Below are positions 25,965 to 33,875 of a stretch of 38,250 nt of DNA, piece after piece. The position numbers and the translations under genes are program-made. Location of the stretch: positions 1 to 38,250 of the forward strand of contig CAITOL010000189.1 in assembly GCA_903893975.1 (NCBI GenBank), in the 5' to 3' direction. Under the pieces are notes generated by a model. The model ran no database searches, was not told the origin of the DNA, and saw only the letters and a program-made list of their open reading frames with translations. This stretch comes from an uncultured Rhodospirillales bacterium. GTDB lineage: Bacteria; Pseudomonadota; Alphaproteobacteria; Acetobacterales; Acetobacteraceae. Position 1 is the stretch's first letter, and each line of letters opens with the position of its first letter.

Positions 25965-26510
25965 TCAGACCTGATCGCGCGCCGCCGCCAGCCGATACAC
26001 CACATGCCGCCGCAACACCGATCCCTCCGGCAGGTTCGGATGGTCGAAATCCGCCGCCGCATCGCGGGTCATGCCCAGCCGCTGCATCACCGCCTGCGAC
26101 CGTGCATTGCCGGTTGCGGTGAAGGCGATCACCTCATCCAGCCCACAGCGGTCGAACCCATCCTGCAACGCCGCCCGCGCCGCCTCGGTCGCGAAGCCGC
26201 GCCCCCACCAGGCGCGCCCCAGCCGCCAGGCAATCTCCACCCCCGGTGCATTCGGCATTCCCGGCCGCAGCCGCAGCAGCCCCACCGCGCCGATCAGCGG
26301 CGACACCCGTCCGGCCGCCTCCACCGCCCACAGCCCGAAGCCATGCCGGCCCCAATGCACGATCTGGCGCGCAATCCACGCGTCGGACGCCGCCCGGTCC
26401 ATCGGCCCGCCCAGCATCTCCATCGTTTCCGGGTCGGCATGTACGGCGGCCAGACGCTCGAAGTCATCGTCCCACCACGGCCGCAACAACAGGCGCTCGG
26501 TGGCGATCAT
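25965..26510 (-). CDS. GNAT acetyltransferase, RimJ/RimL-like
   Basis: A 181-residue N-acetyltransferase. It begins MIATERLLLRPWWDDDFERLA, the usual start of the RimL subgroup. The acetyl-CoA loop is RLGRAWWGRGFATEAARAAL (Q/RxxGxG/A-type), and VIAFTATGNARSQAVMQRLGM is the conserved C-terminal strand-helix. Members acetylate ribosomal protein N-termini or small amines; the substrate is not readable here. ATG at 26510 overlaps the kdgK stop by four bases (ATGA), making it the third gene of eda-kdgK-GNAT. A longer reading upstream would only duplicate kdgK sequence in another frame. Confidence 0.92.
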   Translation of the reverse strand: MIATERLLLRPWWDDDFERLAAVHADPETMEMLGGPMDRAASDAWIARQIVHWGRHGFGLWAVEAAGRVSPLIGAVGLLRLRPGMPNAPGVEIAWRLGRAWWGRGFATEAARAALQDGFDRCGLDEVIAFTATGNARSQAVMQRLGMTRDAAADFDHPNLPEGSVLRRHVVYRLAAARDQV

Positions 26511-27433
26511 CCGGCCAGCATCTCCAACACCCGCGCGGCATGCGGGATCGGCGCCACGGCGCCATAGCCCTCGCACTTCAACGCCGCCGCGCATCCGGCA
26601 TAGCGCGCCGCCTGCGCCGGCGTATCGCCCAGGATCAGCCGCGCCAGGAAACTGCCGCAAAACGCATCGCCCGCCCCGGTGGCATCCACCGGACGGCAAG
26701 GGAAGGGGGGGATCACCTCCCGCCGTTCTGCGGTGGCCAGCACCGCACCCTCGGCGCCGCGCTTCAGCACCACCAGCTTCGGGCCAAGCCGCAGATAAAA
26801 ATCGATGATCGCATCCGTTTCGGTCAGGCCAGTTAGCGTGATCGCATCATCCAGGCTCGGCAACACGATGTCGCACTCGGCAATCGCCGCATGCATCGCC
26901 GCCGCCGCCGGGCCGGGCGCCCATAATTTGGCGCGGTAATTGGTATCATACGCCACCGGCACCCCGGCCGCCCGGGCAATCGCAATCGCCCGCCGCACCG
27001 CCGCATCGGCAACCGGCGAAATCCCCTGGCTGATGCCGGAGGCATAGAGCATCTTAGCCCCGGCAATCAGCGCCTCCGGTACATCGTCCGGCCCGAAGAA
27101 ACAGGCCGCCGAATCGCGCCGATACGGCAGAAACGCATGGCCGTTGGTGTCATGCGTCACGAAATACACCGCCGTCTGCCGCGCCGGATCGCGGCGGATC
27201 GCGGACACATCCACCCCCTCCGCCTGCCACAACGCCATAAACCGGTCGCCCGGCCAGTCCTGCCCGATCGCGGTCAGATACGCCGCGCGCACCCCTTGTC
27301 GCGCGGCGGCTATGGCGGCGTTGGAGGTATCGCCGCCATAGCCCTCCAGATAATGCCGCGCACCATCGGCACCCACCGGCAACTGGTTAAATTCCAGCAT
27401 CGGCTCGCCGATGGCAACAAAGTCCACGCTCAT
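26507..27433 (-). CDS. kdgK: 2-keto-3-deoxygluconate kinase (PfkB family)
   Basis: A 308-residue sugar kinase that phosphorylates KDG to KDPG. Family marks are the N-terminal FVAIGEPMLEFNQLP, GGDTSNAAIAAARQG (33-47), the central YDTNYRAKLW typical of KDG kinases, and the ATP/catalytic motif VDATGAGDAF (249-258) with base Asp256. The assignment to KDG kinase rests on YDTNYRxKLW and the overlap with the KDPG aldolase gene. ATG at 27433 overlaps the eda stop by four bases and the gene's own stop overlaps the GNAT start the same way. Together eda and kdgK form the end of the Entner-Doudoroff or uronate pathway. Confidence 0.94.
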   Translation of the reverse strand: MSVDFVAIGEPMLEFNQLPVGADGARHYLEGYGGDTSNAAIAAARQGVRAAYLTAIGQDWPGDRFMALWQAEGVDVSAIRRDPARQTAVYFVTHDTNGHAFLPYRRDSAACFFGPDDVPEALIAGAKMLYASGISQGISPVADAAVRRAIAIARAAGVPVAYDTNYRAKLWAPGPAAAAMHAAIAECDIVLPSLDDAITLTGLTETDAIIDFYLRLGPKLVVLKRGAEGAVLATAERREVIPPFPCRPVDATGAGDAFCGSFLARLILGDTPAQAARYAGCAAALKCEGYGAVAPIPHAARVLEMLAG

Positions 27434-28074
27434 GCGCTGGGCGCCATGCCCGGCAACGCCTGCGCCACGGCGGCAATGGCAGCCCGATTGCCGGCGCGAA
27501 TGGCCTTTTCATCCACCAGCGCGCCGCCCATGCCCACGAAGGCGGCGCCTGCCGCCAGGAAGGCCGCCACATTGCCCGGCTCCACCCCGCCGGTCGGGCA
27601 GAACGCCACGCCCGGAAACACGCTCGCCAACGCCTTAATATGGCCGGGGCCACCCACGGAGGATGCCGGGAAAATCTTCACCACATCCGCCCCCGCCGCC
27701 AGTGCCGCGCGCACCTCGGTCGGCGTCAGCGCGCCCAGCATCAGCGCCGCATCCGCCGCCCGGCACGGCGCGGACAGGCTGGCATCCACCCAGGGCGCCA
27801 CCAGAAACTTCGCCCCCGCGTCCAGGCAGGCTTTGGCGCTGGCCGCATCCGGCACGGTGCCAGCGCCAATCAACAAGGTCGGATCGGCAGCCAATTCGGC
27901 GATCAGCCGGGGGGCGTCCGGAATGGTCAGGGTAATTTCGAAAATCCGCAGCCCCTCCGCCCGCAACCACGCCACCGCCGTGGCAGCGGTGGCAGCGTCG
28001 GAGGTGCGGATCACCGGCACCACACGGGCGGCGCGCAACTGGGCAATCAGGCTGGTCTTGTCGGCTGGCATCAT
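27430..28074 (-). CDS. eda: 2-dehydro-3-deoxyphosphogluconate aldolase
   Basis: A 214-residue class I aldolase that splits KDPG into pyruvate and glyceraldehyde-3-phosphate. The Schiff-base Lys133 is in ADVVKIFPAS, and the proton-transfer Glu46 is in LRIFEITLT; both match the E. coli positions almost exactly. LIGAGTVPDA, GAKFLVAPW and CPTGGVEPGNVAAFLAAGA are family segments. Two adjacent ATGs (28074, 28071) follow AAGGAG. It is the first gene of eda-kdgK-GNAT and its stop overlaps kdgK. No regulator gene is adjacent. Confidence 0.95.
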   Translation of the reverse strand: MMPADKTSLIAQLRAARVVPVIRTSDAATAATAVAWLRAEGLRIFEITLTIPDAPRLIAELAADPTLLIGAGTVPDAASAKACLDAGAKFLVAPWVDASLSAPCRAADAALMLGALTPTEVRAALAAGADVVKIFPASSVGGPGHIKALASVFPGVAFCPTGGVEPGNVAAFLAAGAAFVGMGGALVDEKAIRAGNRAAIAAVAQALPGMAPSA

Positions 28075-28119
28075 CGGCTCTCCTTGCCGGCCGACAATGC
28101 CATGTCGCCGCCGGATCGG

Positions 28120-28473
28120 CTACCGCGTTTGGGCGCTGGCCTGCAGCAGCAGGTCCGCTTGGGCATCGAGCTGCGCGGCGCTCGCGTTCAAGTCCTGCAC
28201 CTGCCCATCCAAAGTGCCAAGCCGTGCCTGCAAGGTCTGTAACGCCGTGCTCAACCCGCCGACATTGCCCTGCAACGCATCCATCTGGGCCCGCCAACGC
28301 GCCACTGCCTCCCGTTGCCGCTCCAGCGCCGTATCCAGGGCGGCCAGTGCCGTCCGCAACCGTGCCTGCGCATCCTCCTGGCGGCTGGCCGGCGCCGGCT
28401 TTGCACGTCCGGGAAACGCGATGATCTCAGCCGAACCGATTTGCGGCGACGTCTGTGAAACCAACTCGGACAT
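28120..28473 (-). CDS. Small coiled-coil protein of unknown function
   Basis: A 117-residue soluble protein. The first ~35 residues are polar and loosely structured (with IIAFPGRAKPAP). From about 36 to 110 it is one continuous helix with heptad-like Leu/Ala spacing (LDTALERQREAVARWRAQMDAL; LQTLQARLGTLDGQVQDLNA), so a coiled coil is likely. No signal peptide. ATG 28473 follows GGAG at seven bases and is preferred over upstream in-frame ATGs (28485, 28542). It lies 45 bases before eda on the same strand and 84 bases after secF. A role cannot be assigned. Confidence 0.7.
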   Translation of the reverse strand: MSELVSQTSPQIGSAEIIAFPGRAKPAPASRQEDAQARLRTALAALDTALERQREAVARWRAQMDALQGNVGGLSTALQTLQARLGTLDGQVQDLNASAAQLDAQADLLLQASAQTR

Positions 28474-28557
28474 GCAATGCTCCATCGGGCTGTGATGGAT
28501 TAACAAAACATGAATGGGCGCAAAAGTCGAACTAATTATCAAAAATGAAACGTTCGT

Positions 28558-29523
28558 TTACGAATCCCCTGCCGCGGAAACCCCCGGCTCCGCCTTGGCC
28601 GGCTGCGCATCGCGCCGCAGGCGATGCTCGCCCAGAAACAGCAGGATCGGCGCGGCAATGAAGATCGAGGACGACGTGCCGACCACGATGCCGAACAACA
28701 TACACCACGCAAACCCAGACAGTGTGGACCCGCCAAACAACGCCAAGGGCAGGCTGGCAAGGAACACCGTCAGCGAGGTGCCCAAAGTCCGCCCCAGCGT
28801 CTCGTTGATCGACAGGTCGATCAGCTCCCGCAGCGGCATGGTTTTGTATTTGCGCAGATTTTCCCGCATCCGGTCATACACCACCACCTTGTCATTGGTG
28901 GAGTAGCCAATAATCGTCAGGATCGCGCCCACCATCACCAGGTCGAAATCCAACCGCGTCACCGCCAGGAAGCCGATCGCCTTGGTCACGTCCAGGATCA
29001 GCGTCACCACCGCGCCGACGGCGAACTGCCACTCGAAGCGGAACCAGATATAAACCAGGATCATCGCCAGGCTGAAGCCCAGCGCCGCCATGCCGTCGCG
29101 AAACAACTCGTTGGACACCGAGGCCCCGACCGCATCGGTGCGCAACACCCGGGTGCCCGGCTGCGCCGCCTCCAGCGCGGTGCGCACTTTGCTCACCACC
29201 ACCTGCGTCGCCGCTTCGGTCGTCTGCGCTTCCAGCCGGATCGCCACCGAACTGTCATCGCCAAACCGCTGCACCCCCTCGGTGCGCAGCCCCTGGCCTG
29301 ACAACGCGGCGCGGATTTTGCCGATATCCGCGGCGGCGGGGGTTTTCACCTCCATGATGATCCCGCCTTTGAAGTCGATGCCGAGCGACAGGCCGGGATA
29401 GAAAAACAGGCAGACCGAGGCAATCGACAGCACTGCCGACACCGCCAGCCCCAAAAACCGGCCGCGCATGTAGTGGAAGTTCAGATTATCCGGAACCAGC
29501 CGGAACATCGGGCGCATGAACAT
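28558..29523 (-). CDS. secF: Protein translocase subunit SecF
   Basis: A 321-residue inner-membrane protein that, with SecD, uses the proton gradient to pull exported proteins through SecYEG. After a first TM (about 20-38) the motif LSLGIDFKGGIIMEV marks the P1 region. Five more TM segments follow in the C-terminal half, with the conserved VGAILTIIGYSTNDKVVVYDRMREN and LSINETLGRTLGTSLTVFLA. The C-terminal tail is basic. ATG 29523 has GGAGAG five bases upstream; longer readings enter secD. It starts ten bases after secD on the same strand. Confidence 0.96.
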   Translation of the reverse strand: MFMRPMFRLVPDNLNFHYMRGRFLGLAVSAVLSIASVCLFFYPGLSLGIDFKGGIIMEVKTPAAADIGKIRAALSGQGLRTEGVQRFGDDSSVAIRLEAQTTEAATQVVVSKVRTALEAAQPGTRVLRTDAVGASVSNELFRDGMAALGFSLAMILVYIWFRFEWQFAVGAVVTLILDVTKAIGFLAVTRLDFDLVMVGAILTIIGYSTNDKVVVYDRMRENLRKYKTMPLRELIDLSINETLGRTLGTSLTVFLASLPLALFGGSTLSGFAWCMLFGIVVGTSSSIFIAAPILLFLGEHRLRRDAQPAKAEPGVSAAGDS

Positions 29524-29533
29524 CGATGCTCTC

Positions 29534-31105
29534 CTATACCGGCAGAACGCTGGGGCGGGTGCTGGCATACCACCGCACCATGAACAGCCGCGCCAGCATG
29601 GTGGCGGTGAAGATGGAGGTGACGATGCCAACGGTAATGGTCACCGCAAAGCCACGCACCGGCCCGGCACCAAAGGCAAACAGCATCACATGCGCCAGGA
29701 ACGCGGTCGCGTTACTGTCGATAATGGTCGAAAACGCCCGCTGGAAGCCCACTTCCATCGCATTCAGCGGGCTGCGGCCATTGCGCACCTCCTCGCGGAT
29801 ACGCTCATTGATCAGGATGTTCGCATCCACCGCCATGCCCAGCGTCAGCAGGATGCCGGCCATCCCCGGCAAGGTCAGCGTGGCTTCCAGCAGCGACAAA
29901 ATCGCCGCCATCAAGATCAGGTTGGCCAGCAGCGCCACATTGGCGAACCAGCCGAACAGCCCGTAGAACACCGCCATAAACACCATCACCAGCACGAAGC
30001 CGACGGCGAGGGCGATGGCGCCGGCCCGGATCGCATCGGCGCCCAGTTCCGGCCCAACGCTGCGTTCTTCCACCACCGTCAGCGGCGCCGGCAGCGCACC
30101 GGCGCGCAACAGCACCGAAAGATCGGTGGCCGAAGCGGCGGTAAAGCTGCCGCTGATCTGCCCGCGCCCGCCGGTAATCGGCTCACGGATCACCGGGGCG
30201 CTGATCACCTTGTCGTCCAGCACAATCGCGAACGGATGGCCCACATTGGCCCGGCTGATCTCGGCGAAGCGGCGGGTGCCCAGCGAGTCGAAGGTGAAGT
30301 TCACCACCCATTCGCCGTTCTGGCTGTTCTGCCCGGCGCGCGCGTCGGTCAGGTTGGCGCCATCCACTTCCACCCGCCGGCGCACGGCGATCTTCTGCCC
30401 GCCTTTGCCTTCCATCGGCAGGAAATCCACCCCCGGCGGCGGCGCGCCGGTCATATTGGCGGTCTCGTCGGTCAGCCGGAAGGTCATCCGCGCGGTCTTG
30501 CCGAGCAGTTGCTTAATCCGGTTCGGGTCCTCGATGCCGGGCAGTTGCACGATGATGCGCGCATCGCCCTGGCGGGCGATAATCGGTTCGGACACCCCGG
30601 TCTCATCCACCCGGCGCCGCACGATCTCGATGGATTGCGCCACTGCGGCGGCGGCCCGTTCCTTCAGCGCCACCGGGGACAGCGTGATGGTAATCTGCCC
30701 GTCATCCTGGGTATCGAACAGCAGGTCCGGCCGCTGGCCCGGCACGGTGGCCGCCGCCAGTTCGCGCTGCGCCGTCATCGCCGCCGCCTGCTTGTCGGCA
30801 TCGTTGATCCGCACCAGCAAACGCTGCTGCGCCTGCTGCACCGACACCACGAAGCGGGTGATCCCGGCCCGGCGCAAGGTCTGCCGGGCATTATCGCCCA
30901 GGCTGTCCAGCCGCTCCTTCATCACCGTGGTCATATCCACTTCGAGCAGCAAATAGCTGCCGCCGCGCAGATCGAGCCCAAGGTGGATCGTGCGCCACGG
31001 CATCCAGTTCGTCGGCGGGGCGAACAGGTTGGGCAGACACAACAGCAGGCCGGCCAGACACACGCCCAGCACCGTCCAGGTTTTCAGGCGGCTGAAATAC
31101 ATCAT
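29534..31105 (-). CDS. secD: Protein translocase subunit SecD
   Basis: A 523-residue inner-membrane protein of the SecDF complex. TM1 is near the start (TVLGVCLAGLLLCLPNLF). The periplasmic domain follows, with IHLGLDLRGGSYLLLEVD and the P1-base and head region. The C-terminal five TM segments include GFVLVMVFMAVFYGLFGW, PGMAGILLTLGMAVDANILINERIREE, and FSTIIDSNATAFLAHVMLF. ATG 31105 is used; a GTG at 31117 is in frame and has a comparable case. No yajC is found upstream, unlike the usual yajC-secD-secF order; the upstream neighbour is a divergent Gfo/Idh gene. Confidence 0.95.
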   Translation of the reverse strand: MMYFSRLKTWTVLGVCLAGLLLCLPNLFAPPTNWMPWRTIHLGLDLRGGSYLLLEVDMTTVMKERLDSLGDNARQTLRRAGITRFVVSVQQAQQRLLVRINDADKQAAAMTAQRELAAATVPGQRPDLLFDTQDDGQITITLSPVALKERAAAAVAQSIEIVRRRVDETGVSEPIIARQGDARIIVQLPGIEDPNRIKQLLGKTARMTFRLTDETANMTGAPPPGVDFLPMEGKGGQKIAVRRRVEVDGANLTDARAGQNSQNGEWVVNFTFDSLGTRRFAEISRANVGHPFAIVLDDKVISAPVIREPITGGRGQISGSFTAASATDLSVLLRAGALPAPLTVVEERSVGPELGADAIRAGAIALAVGFVLVMVFMAVFYGLFGWFANVALLANLILMAAILSLLEATLTLPGMAGILLTLGMAVDANILINERIREEVRNGRSPLNAMEVGFQRAFSTIIDSNATAFLAHVMLFAFGAGPVRGFAVTITVGIVTSIFTATMLARLFMVRWYASTRPSVLPV

Positions 31106-31243
31106 GCCGAAACGCACCCTCGATCAATCCGAAGCGCGGGCCGTAGCCTGCGCCGGCCCGCTCGGCAACCCCTTTCGTCATTTCCAGGGCCTTGGAGCGA
31201 CGCCAGCAGGGCTGCTAGGACCGTGTTGCAGAAGGAACCGGGC

Positions 31244-32221
31244 ATGACCGAGCGCGTTTTACGGATGGGCGTGGCAGGGGCCGGCCATTTTGGCCGCTTC
31301 CACAGTCAAAAGGTCGCGGCCAATCCGCGCGCCGAACTGGTCGGCATTTACGACCGCGATCCGGCCCGCGCCGCCAGCGTGGCGGCCGAACTCGGCACCA
31401 CGGCTTTGGACTGGCCGGCCCTGCTGGCTGCGTGTGACGCCGTGGTGGTCGCCGCCCCGGCCGAGGCGCATTTCCCCCTCGCCGCCGCCGCCCTGCAAGC
31501 CGGCCGCCACGTGCTGGTGGAAAAACCCATCGCCGCAACCTTGGAGGAAGCCGACCGTCTGGCCGTCCTCGCCGCCCAGCATCAACGCGTGCTGCAAGTG
31601 GGCCATCTGCTGCGCTTCACCCCCGAACACGCCGCCATCCGGGCGCAGATGCCCAACCCGATCTTCATCGAATGCATCCGCATCGCGCCCTTCAAGCCGC
31701 GCGGCACCGATGTCTCGGTCGTGTTGGACCTGATGATCCACGACCTCGATCTGGTGCTGTCGCTGGTCGATGCGGAATTGGAAACGGTGGACGCCATCGG
31801 CGCTCCGGTGGCGAGCCCGTTTGAGGATATCGCTAATGCCCGCCTCGGTTTTGCGAACGGCACCGTCGCCATGATCACCGCCAGCCGCATTTCCCTGCGC
31901 ACCGAACGCAAAATGCGGCTATTCGGCCAGGACGGCTACCTCAACGTCGATTTCGCCAATCGCACCTTGCTGCGCATGGGCCGTGGCGGCGCCGGCCTGC
32001 CGGTGCCGGGCATGCCGGAGGCGACCATGCAGCAGATCACCTGGCCGGAGCAGGATGCCCTCGCGGCCGAACATGCCGGCTTCGTCGCCGCCGTGCTCGA
32101 TGGCGCCCCCATCCGGGTCGATGCCGCCGCCGGCCGCCGCGCGCTCGCCGCTGCCCTCGCGGTCGCCGACAGCATGGCCCAGGCCAAAGCCAAAGCCGTA
32201 GCCTCGGGGTTGATCCGCTAA
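31244..32221 (+). CDS. Gfo/Idh/MocA oxidoreductase, GnnA-like
   Basis: A 325-residue NAD(P)-dependent dehydrogenase. The dinucleotide motif is GVAGAGHFGRFH (9-20), with EKP in HVLVEKPIA. The C-terminal domain carries QVGHLLRFTPEH, IFIECIRIAPFKPRGTDVSVV, and LDLMIHDLDLVLSLVD. The last two resemble UDP-GlcNAc 3-dehydrogenases of the GnnA type, which oxidise the C3 of UDP-GlcNAc before amination to a 2,3-diamino sugar for lipid A. The usual partner aminotransferase GnnB is not in the window, so the role is inferred. ATG 31244 follows AAGGA; a much longer open frame runs antisense through secD and is not coding. The SMP-30 gene follows 32 bases later. Confidence 0.9.
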   Translation: MTERVLRMGVAGAGHFGRFHSQKVAANPRAELVGIYDRDPARAASVAAELGTTALDWPALLAACDAVVVAAPAEAHFPLAAAALQAGRHVLVEKPIAATLEEADRLAVLAAQHQRVLQVGHLLRFTPEHAAIRAQMPNPIFIECIRIAPFKPRGTDVSVVLDLMIHDLDLVLSLVDAELETVDAIGAPVASPFEDIANARLGFANGTVAMITASRISLRTERKMRLFGQDGYLNVDFANRTLLRMGRGGAGLPVPGMPEATMQQITWPEQDALAAEHAGFVAAVLDGAPIRVDAAAGRRALAAALAVADSMAQAKAKAVASGLIR

Positions 32222-32253
32222 ATCCATTGCCCACCAACCGGGAGAGACGCCGC

Positions 32254-33180
32254 ATGCAAACCCTCACCACCGGACTGCGCTTCCCTGAAGGCCCGGTCTG
32301 GCTCAAGAATGGCGCGATCGCGCTGGTCGAAATCGAGCGCAAAACCGTCACCATCGTCGCGCCAGACGGCAGCCAACGCATCCTCTCCCGCCATGAAGGC
32401 GGCCCCAACGGCCTCGCCGTCGGCCCGGATGGCGCGTTTTACGTCTGCAACAATGGCGGCTTCACCTGGCATGAACGCGACGGCCTGCTCCGCCCCGGCT
32501 ACCAACCCCCCGATTACGTCACCGGCCGAATCGAGCGGGTGGACCCGGCCACCGGCGCCGTCACCCTGCTGTATGACCGCTGCGGCGAGCATAACCTGCG
32601 CGGCCCGAACGACATCGTCTTCGACACCGAAGGCGGCTTCTACTTCACCGATCTCGGCAAAACCCGCCCGCGCGACCGCGATCAGGGCGGCATTTACTAC
32701 GCCAAAATCGATGGCAGCTTCATCACCGAAGTTGCCTATCCGCTGACCACGCCCAACGGCATCGGCCTGTCGCCAGATGGCAGCACCGTCTACGCCGCCG
32801 AAACCGCCACCGCGCGGGTCTGGGCGTTCGACCTCGCCGGCCCCGGAAAAATCAAGCGCGCCCCCGCGCCCTCACCGCATGGCGGGCGGCTGGTGGCGAC
32901 ACTGCCGGGCTATCAGATGTTCGACAGCCTGGCGATCGACGCCGCCGGCAATATCTGCGTCGCCACCCTGGTCACCGGCGCCATCACCGTGATCTCCCCG
33001 GCCGGGGAGGTGCTGCGCGTGGTGAAATTCCCCGATGCGATGACCACCAATATCTGCTTCGGCGGGCCCGATCTGCGCCGCGCCTTCGTCACCCTCTCCT
33101 CCACCGGGCAGTTGGTGGCGCTGGATTGGACCGATGCGGGGTGGGACGTACCGGGTCTGCGGCTGAACTACGAAATCTGA
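32254..33180 (+). CDS. SMP-30/gluconolactonase-like protein
   Basis: A 308-residue six-bladed beta-propeller of the SMP-30/gluconolaconase/LRE family. Expected metal ligands are Glu12 in FPEGPVW, Asn in LRGPNDIVFD, and Asp in NGIGLSPDGSTVYAAET or DSLAIDAAGN. Repeated blades such as GGPNGLAVGPDGAFYVCNNGG and TPNGIGLSPDGSTVY are evident. It probably opens a sugar lactone to the acid, which would feed sugar-acid catabolism such as the eda-kdgK route elsewhere in this window. ATG 32254 follows GGGAGAG. It lies 32 bases after the Gfo/Idh gene and its last 13 bases overlap the convergent HAD gene. Confidence 0.92.
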   Translation: MQTLTTGLRFPEGPVWLKNGAIALVEIERKTVTIVAPDGSQRILSRHEGGPNGLAVGPDGAFYVCNNGGFTWHERDGLLRPGYQPPDYVTGRIERVDPATGAVTLLYDRCGEHNLRGPNDIVFDTEGGFYFTDLGKTRPRDRDQGGIYYAKIDGSFITEVAYPLTTPNGIGLSPDGSTVYAAETATARVWAFDLAGPGKIKRAPAPSPHGGRLVATLPGYQMFDSLAIDAAGNICVATLVTGAITVISPAGEVLRVVKFPDAMTTNICFGGPDLRRAFVTLSSTGQLVALDWTDAGWDVPGLRLNYEI

Positions 33181-33866
33181 AGCATCGGCCACAGCGCCGC
33201 CCGCAGGCTGGGCACATCCTCCACCTCAGCCTGCGGCGTTTCCAGCCAGCTGCGCGGACGCTGCCGGCGATGCCGCCCGGTGCGAAAGCGGATCGTCGCC
33301 ATGCCCAGCCCGCGCGCCGGGGCGATGTCGTTATCAATCCGGTCGCCCACCATCACCACCGCGCCGGGTGGCACGGCCAATGCGTCGCACGCCTGCAGAA
33401 ACAGCCGTGGGTCCGGCTTGCGATAGCCGATCGTGCCGGACACGCCTTGCGCGGTGAACAGCGCGAGCAGCCCCGCCGCCTGCAAATCCGCGTGCACGGC
33501 GGCCGGTTGATTGGCCGCCAGCCCCAGCGCGATTCCGGCCGCGTGCAGGTCGTGCAACAAATCAGCAATCCCCGGCCGCAACTCAAACCGCCGCGCCGGT
33601 AACGCCGCCACCACCTCCGGCCACGCAGCGGGTGCCGCCGGGCCGAGCAACATCCACAAAATCGCCTGATACGCATTGGGCGCGAACTGCGCCACGGCGG
33701 CCTCATTCGCTGCGGCGTAGTCCGCCGCCGAGACCGCCCGCCCCAGATGCCGGCTGGCGACGTCTTGCAGCACCGTATCGATCATCGCCTCGGCCGCAAC
33801 CTCGGTATCAATCGGCCCGCCAATATCCCACAGCACCGCTCGTCTCGCCGTCATCGGCCCCGTCAT
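33168..33866 (-). CDS. HAD-superfamily hydrolase with variant motif I
   Basis: A 232-residue HAD protein. Motif I reads LWDIGGPID: the nucleophile Asp is kept but the second Asp (general acid/base) is a Gly. Motif II Asn/Ser-type residue is in GLAANQPAA, motif III Lys in YRKPDPRLFL, and motif IV is MVGDRIDNDI. DxGG forms occur in several HAD subgroups, some still active on dehalogenation- or phosphatase-like substrates with altered mechanism. The cap is the usual helical insert (about 20-80). ATG 33866 follows GAGGGG. It overlaps the SMP-30 gene end by 13 bases and follows the membrane-protein gene by nine bases on the same strand. Confidence 0.88.
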   Translation of the reverse strand: MTGPMTARRAVLWDIGGPIDTEVAAEAMIDTVLQDVASRHLGRAVSAADYAAANEAAVAQFAPNAYQAILWMLLGPAAPAAWPEVVAALPARRFELRPGIADLLHDLHAAGIALGLAANQPAAVHADLQAAGLLALFTAQGVSGTIGYRKPDPRLFLQACDALAVPPGAVVMVGDRIDNDIAPARGLGMATIRFRTGRHRRQRPRSWLETPQAEVEDVPSLRAALWPMLQIS

Positions 33867-33875
33867 CGCCGCCCC

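Noticed and set aside
29516-31243. Open frame of 576 codons on the plus strand ahead of and fused in frame to the Gfo/Idh gene, antisense to secD
   Set aside because: Its product is His/Arg/Gln-rich with no domain and mirrors secD, which has full motifs. The Gfo/Idh gene has its own ATG and ribosome site at 31244. The openness comes from GC-rich codons.
31234-31258. GGAAC followed by CGTT near the Gfo/Idh start, like an EcfG general-stress promoter
   Set aside because: The spacing is about 16 bases, not the 18-19 required, and it overlaps the ribosome site and start codon.
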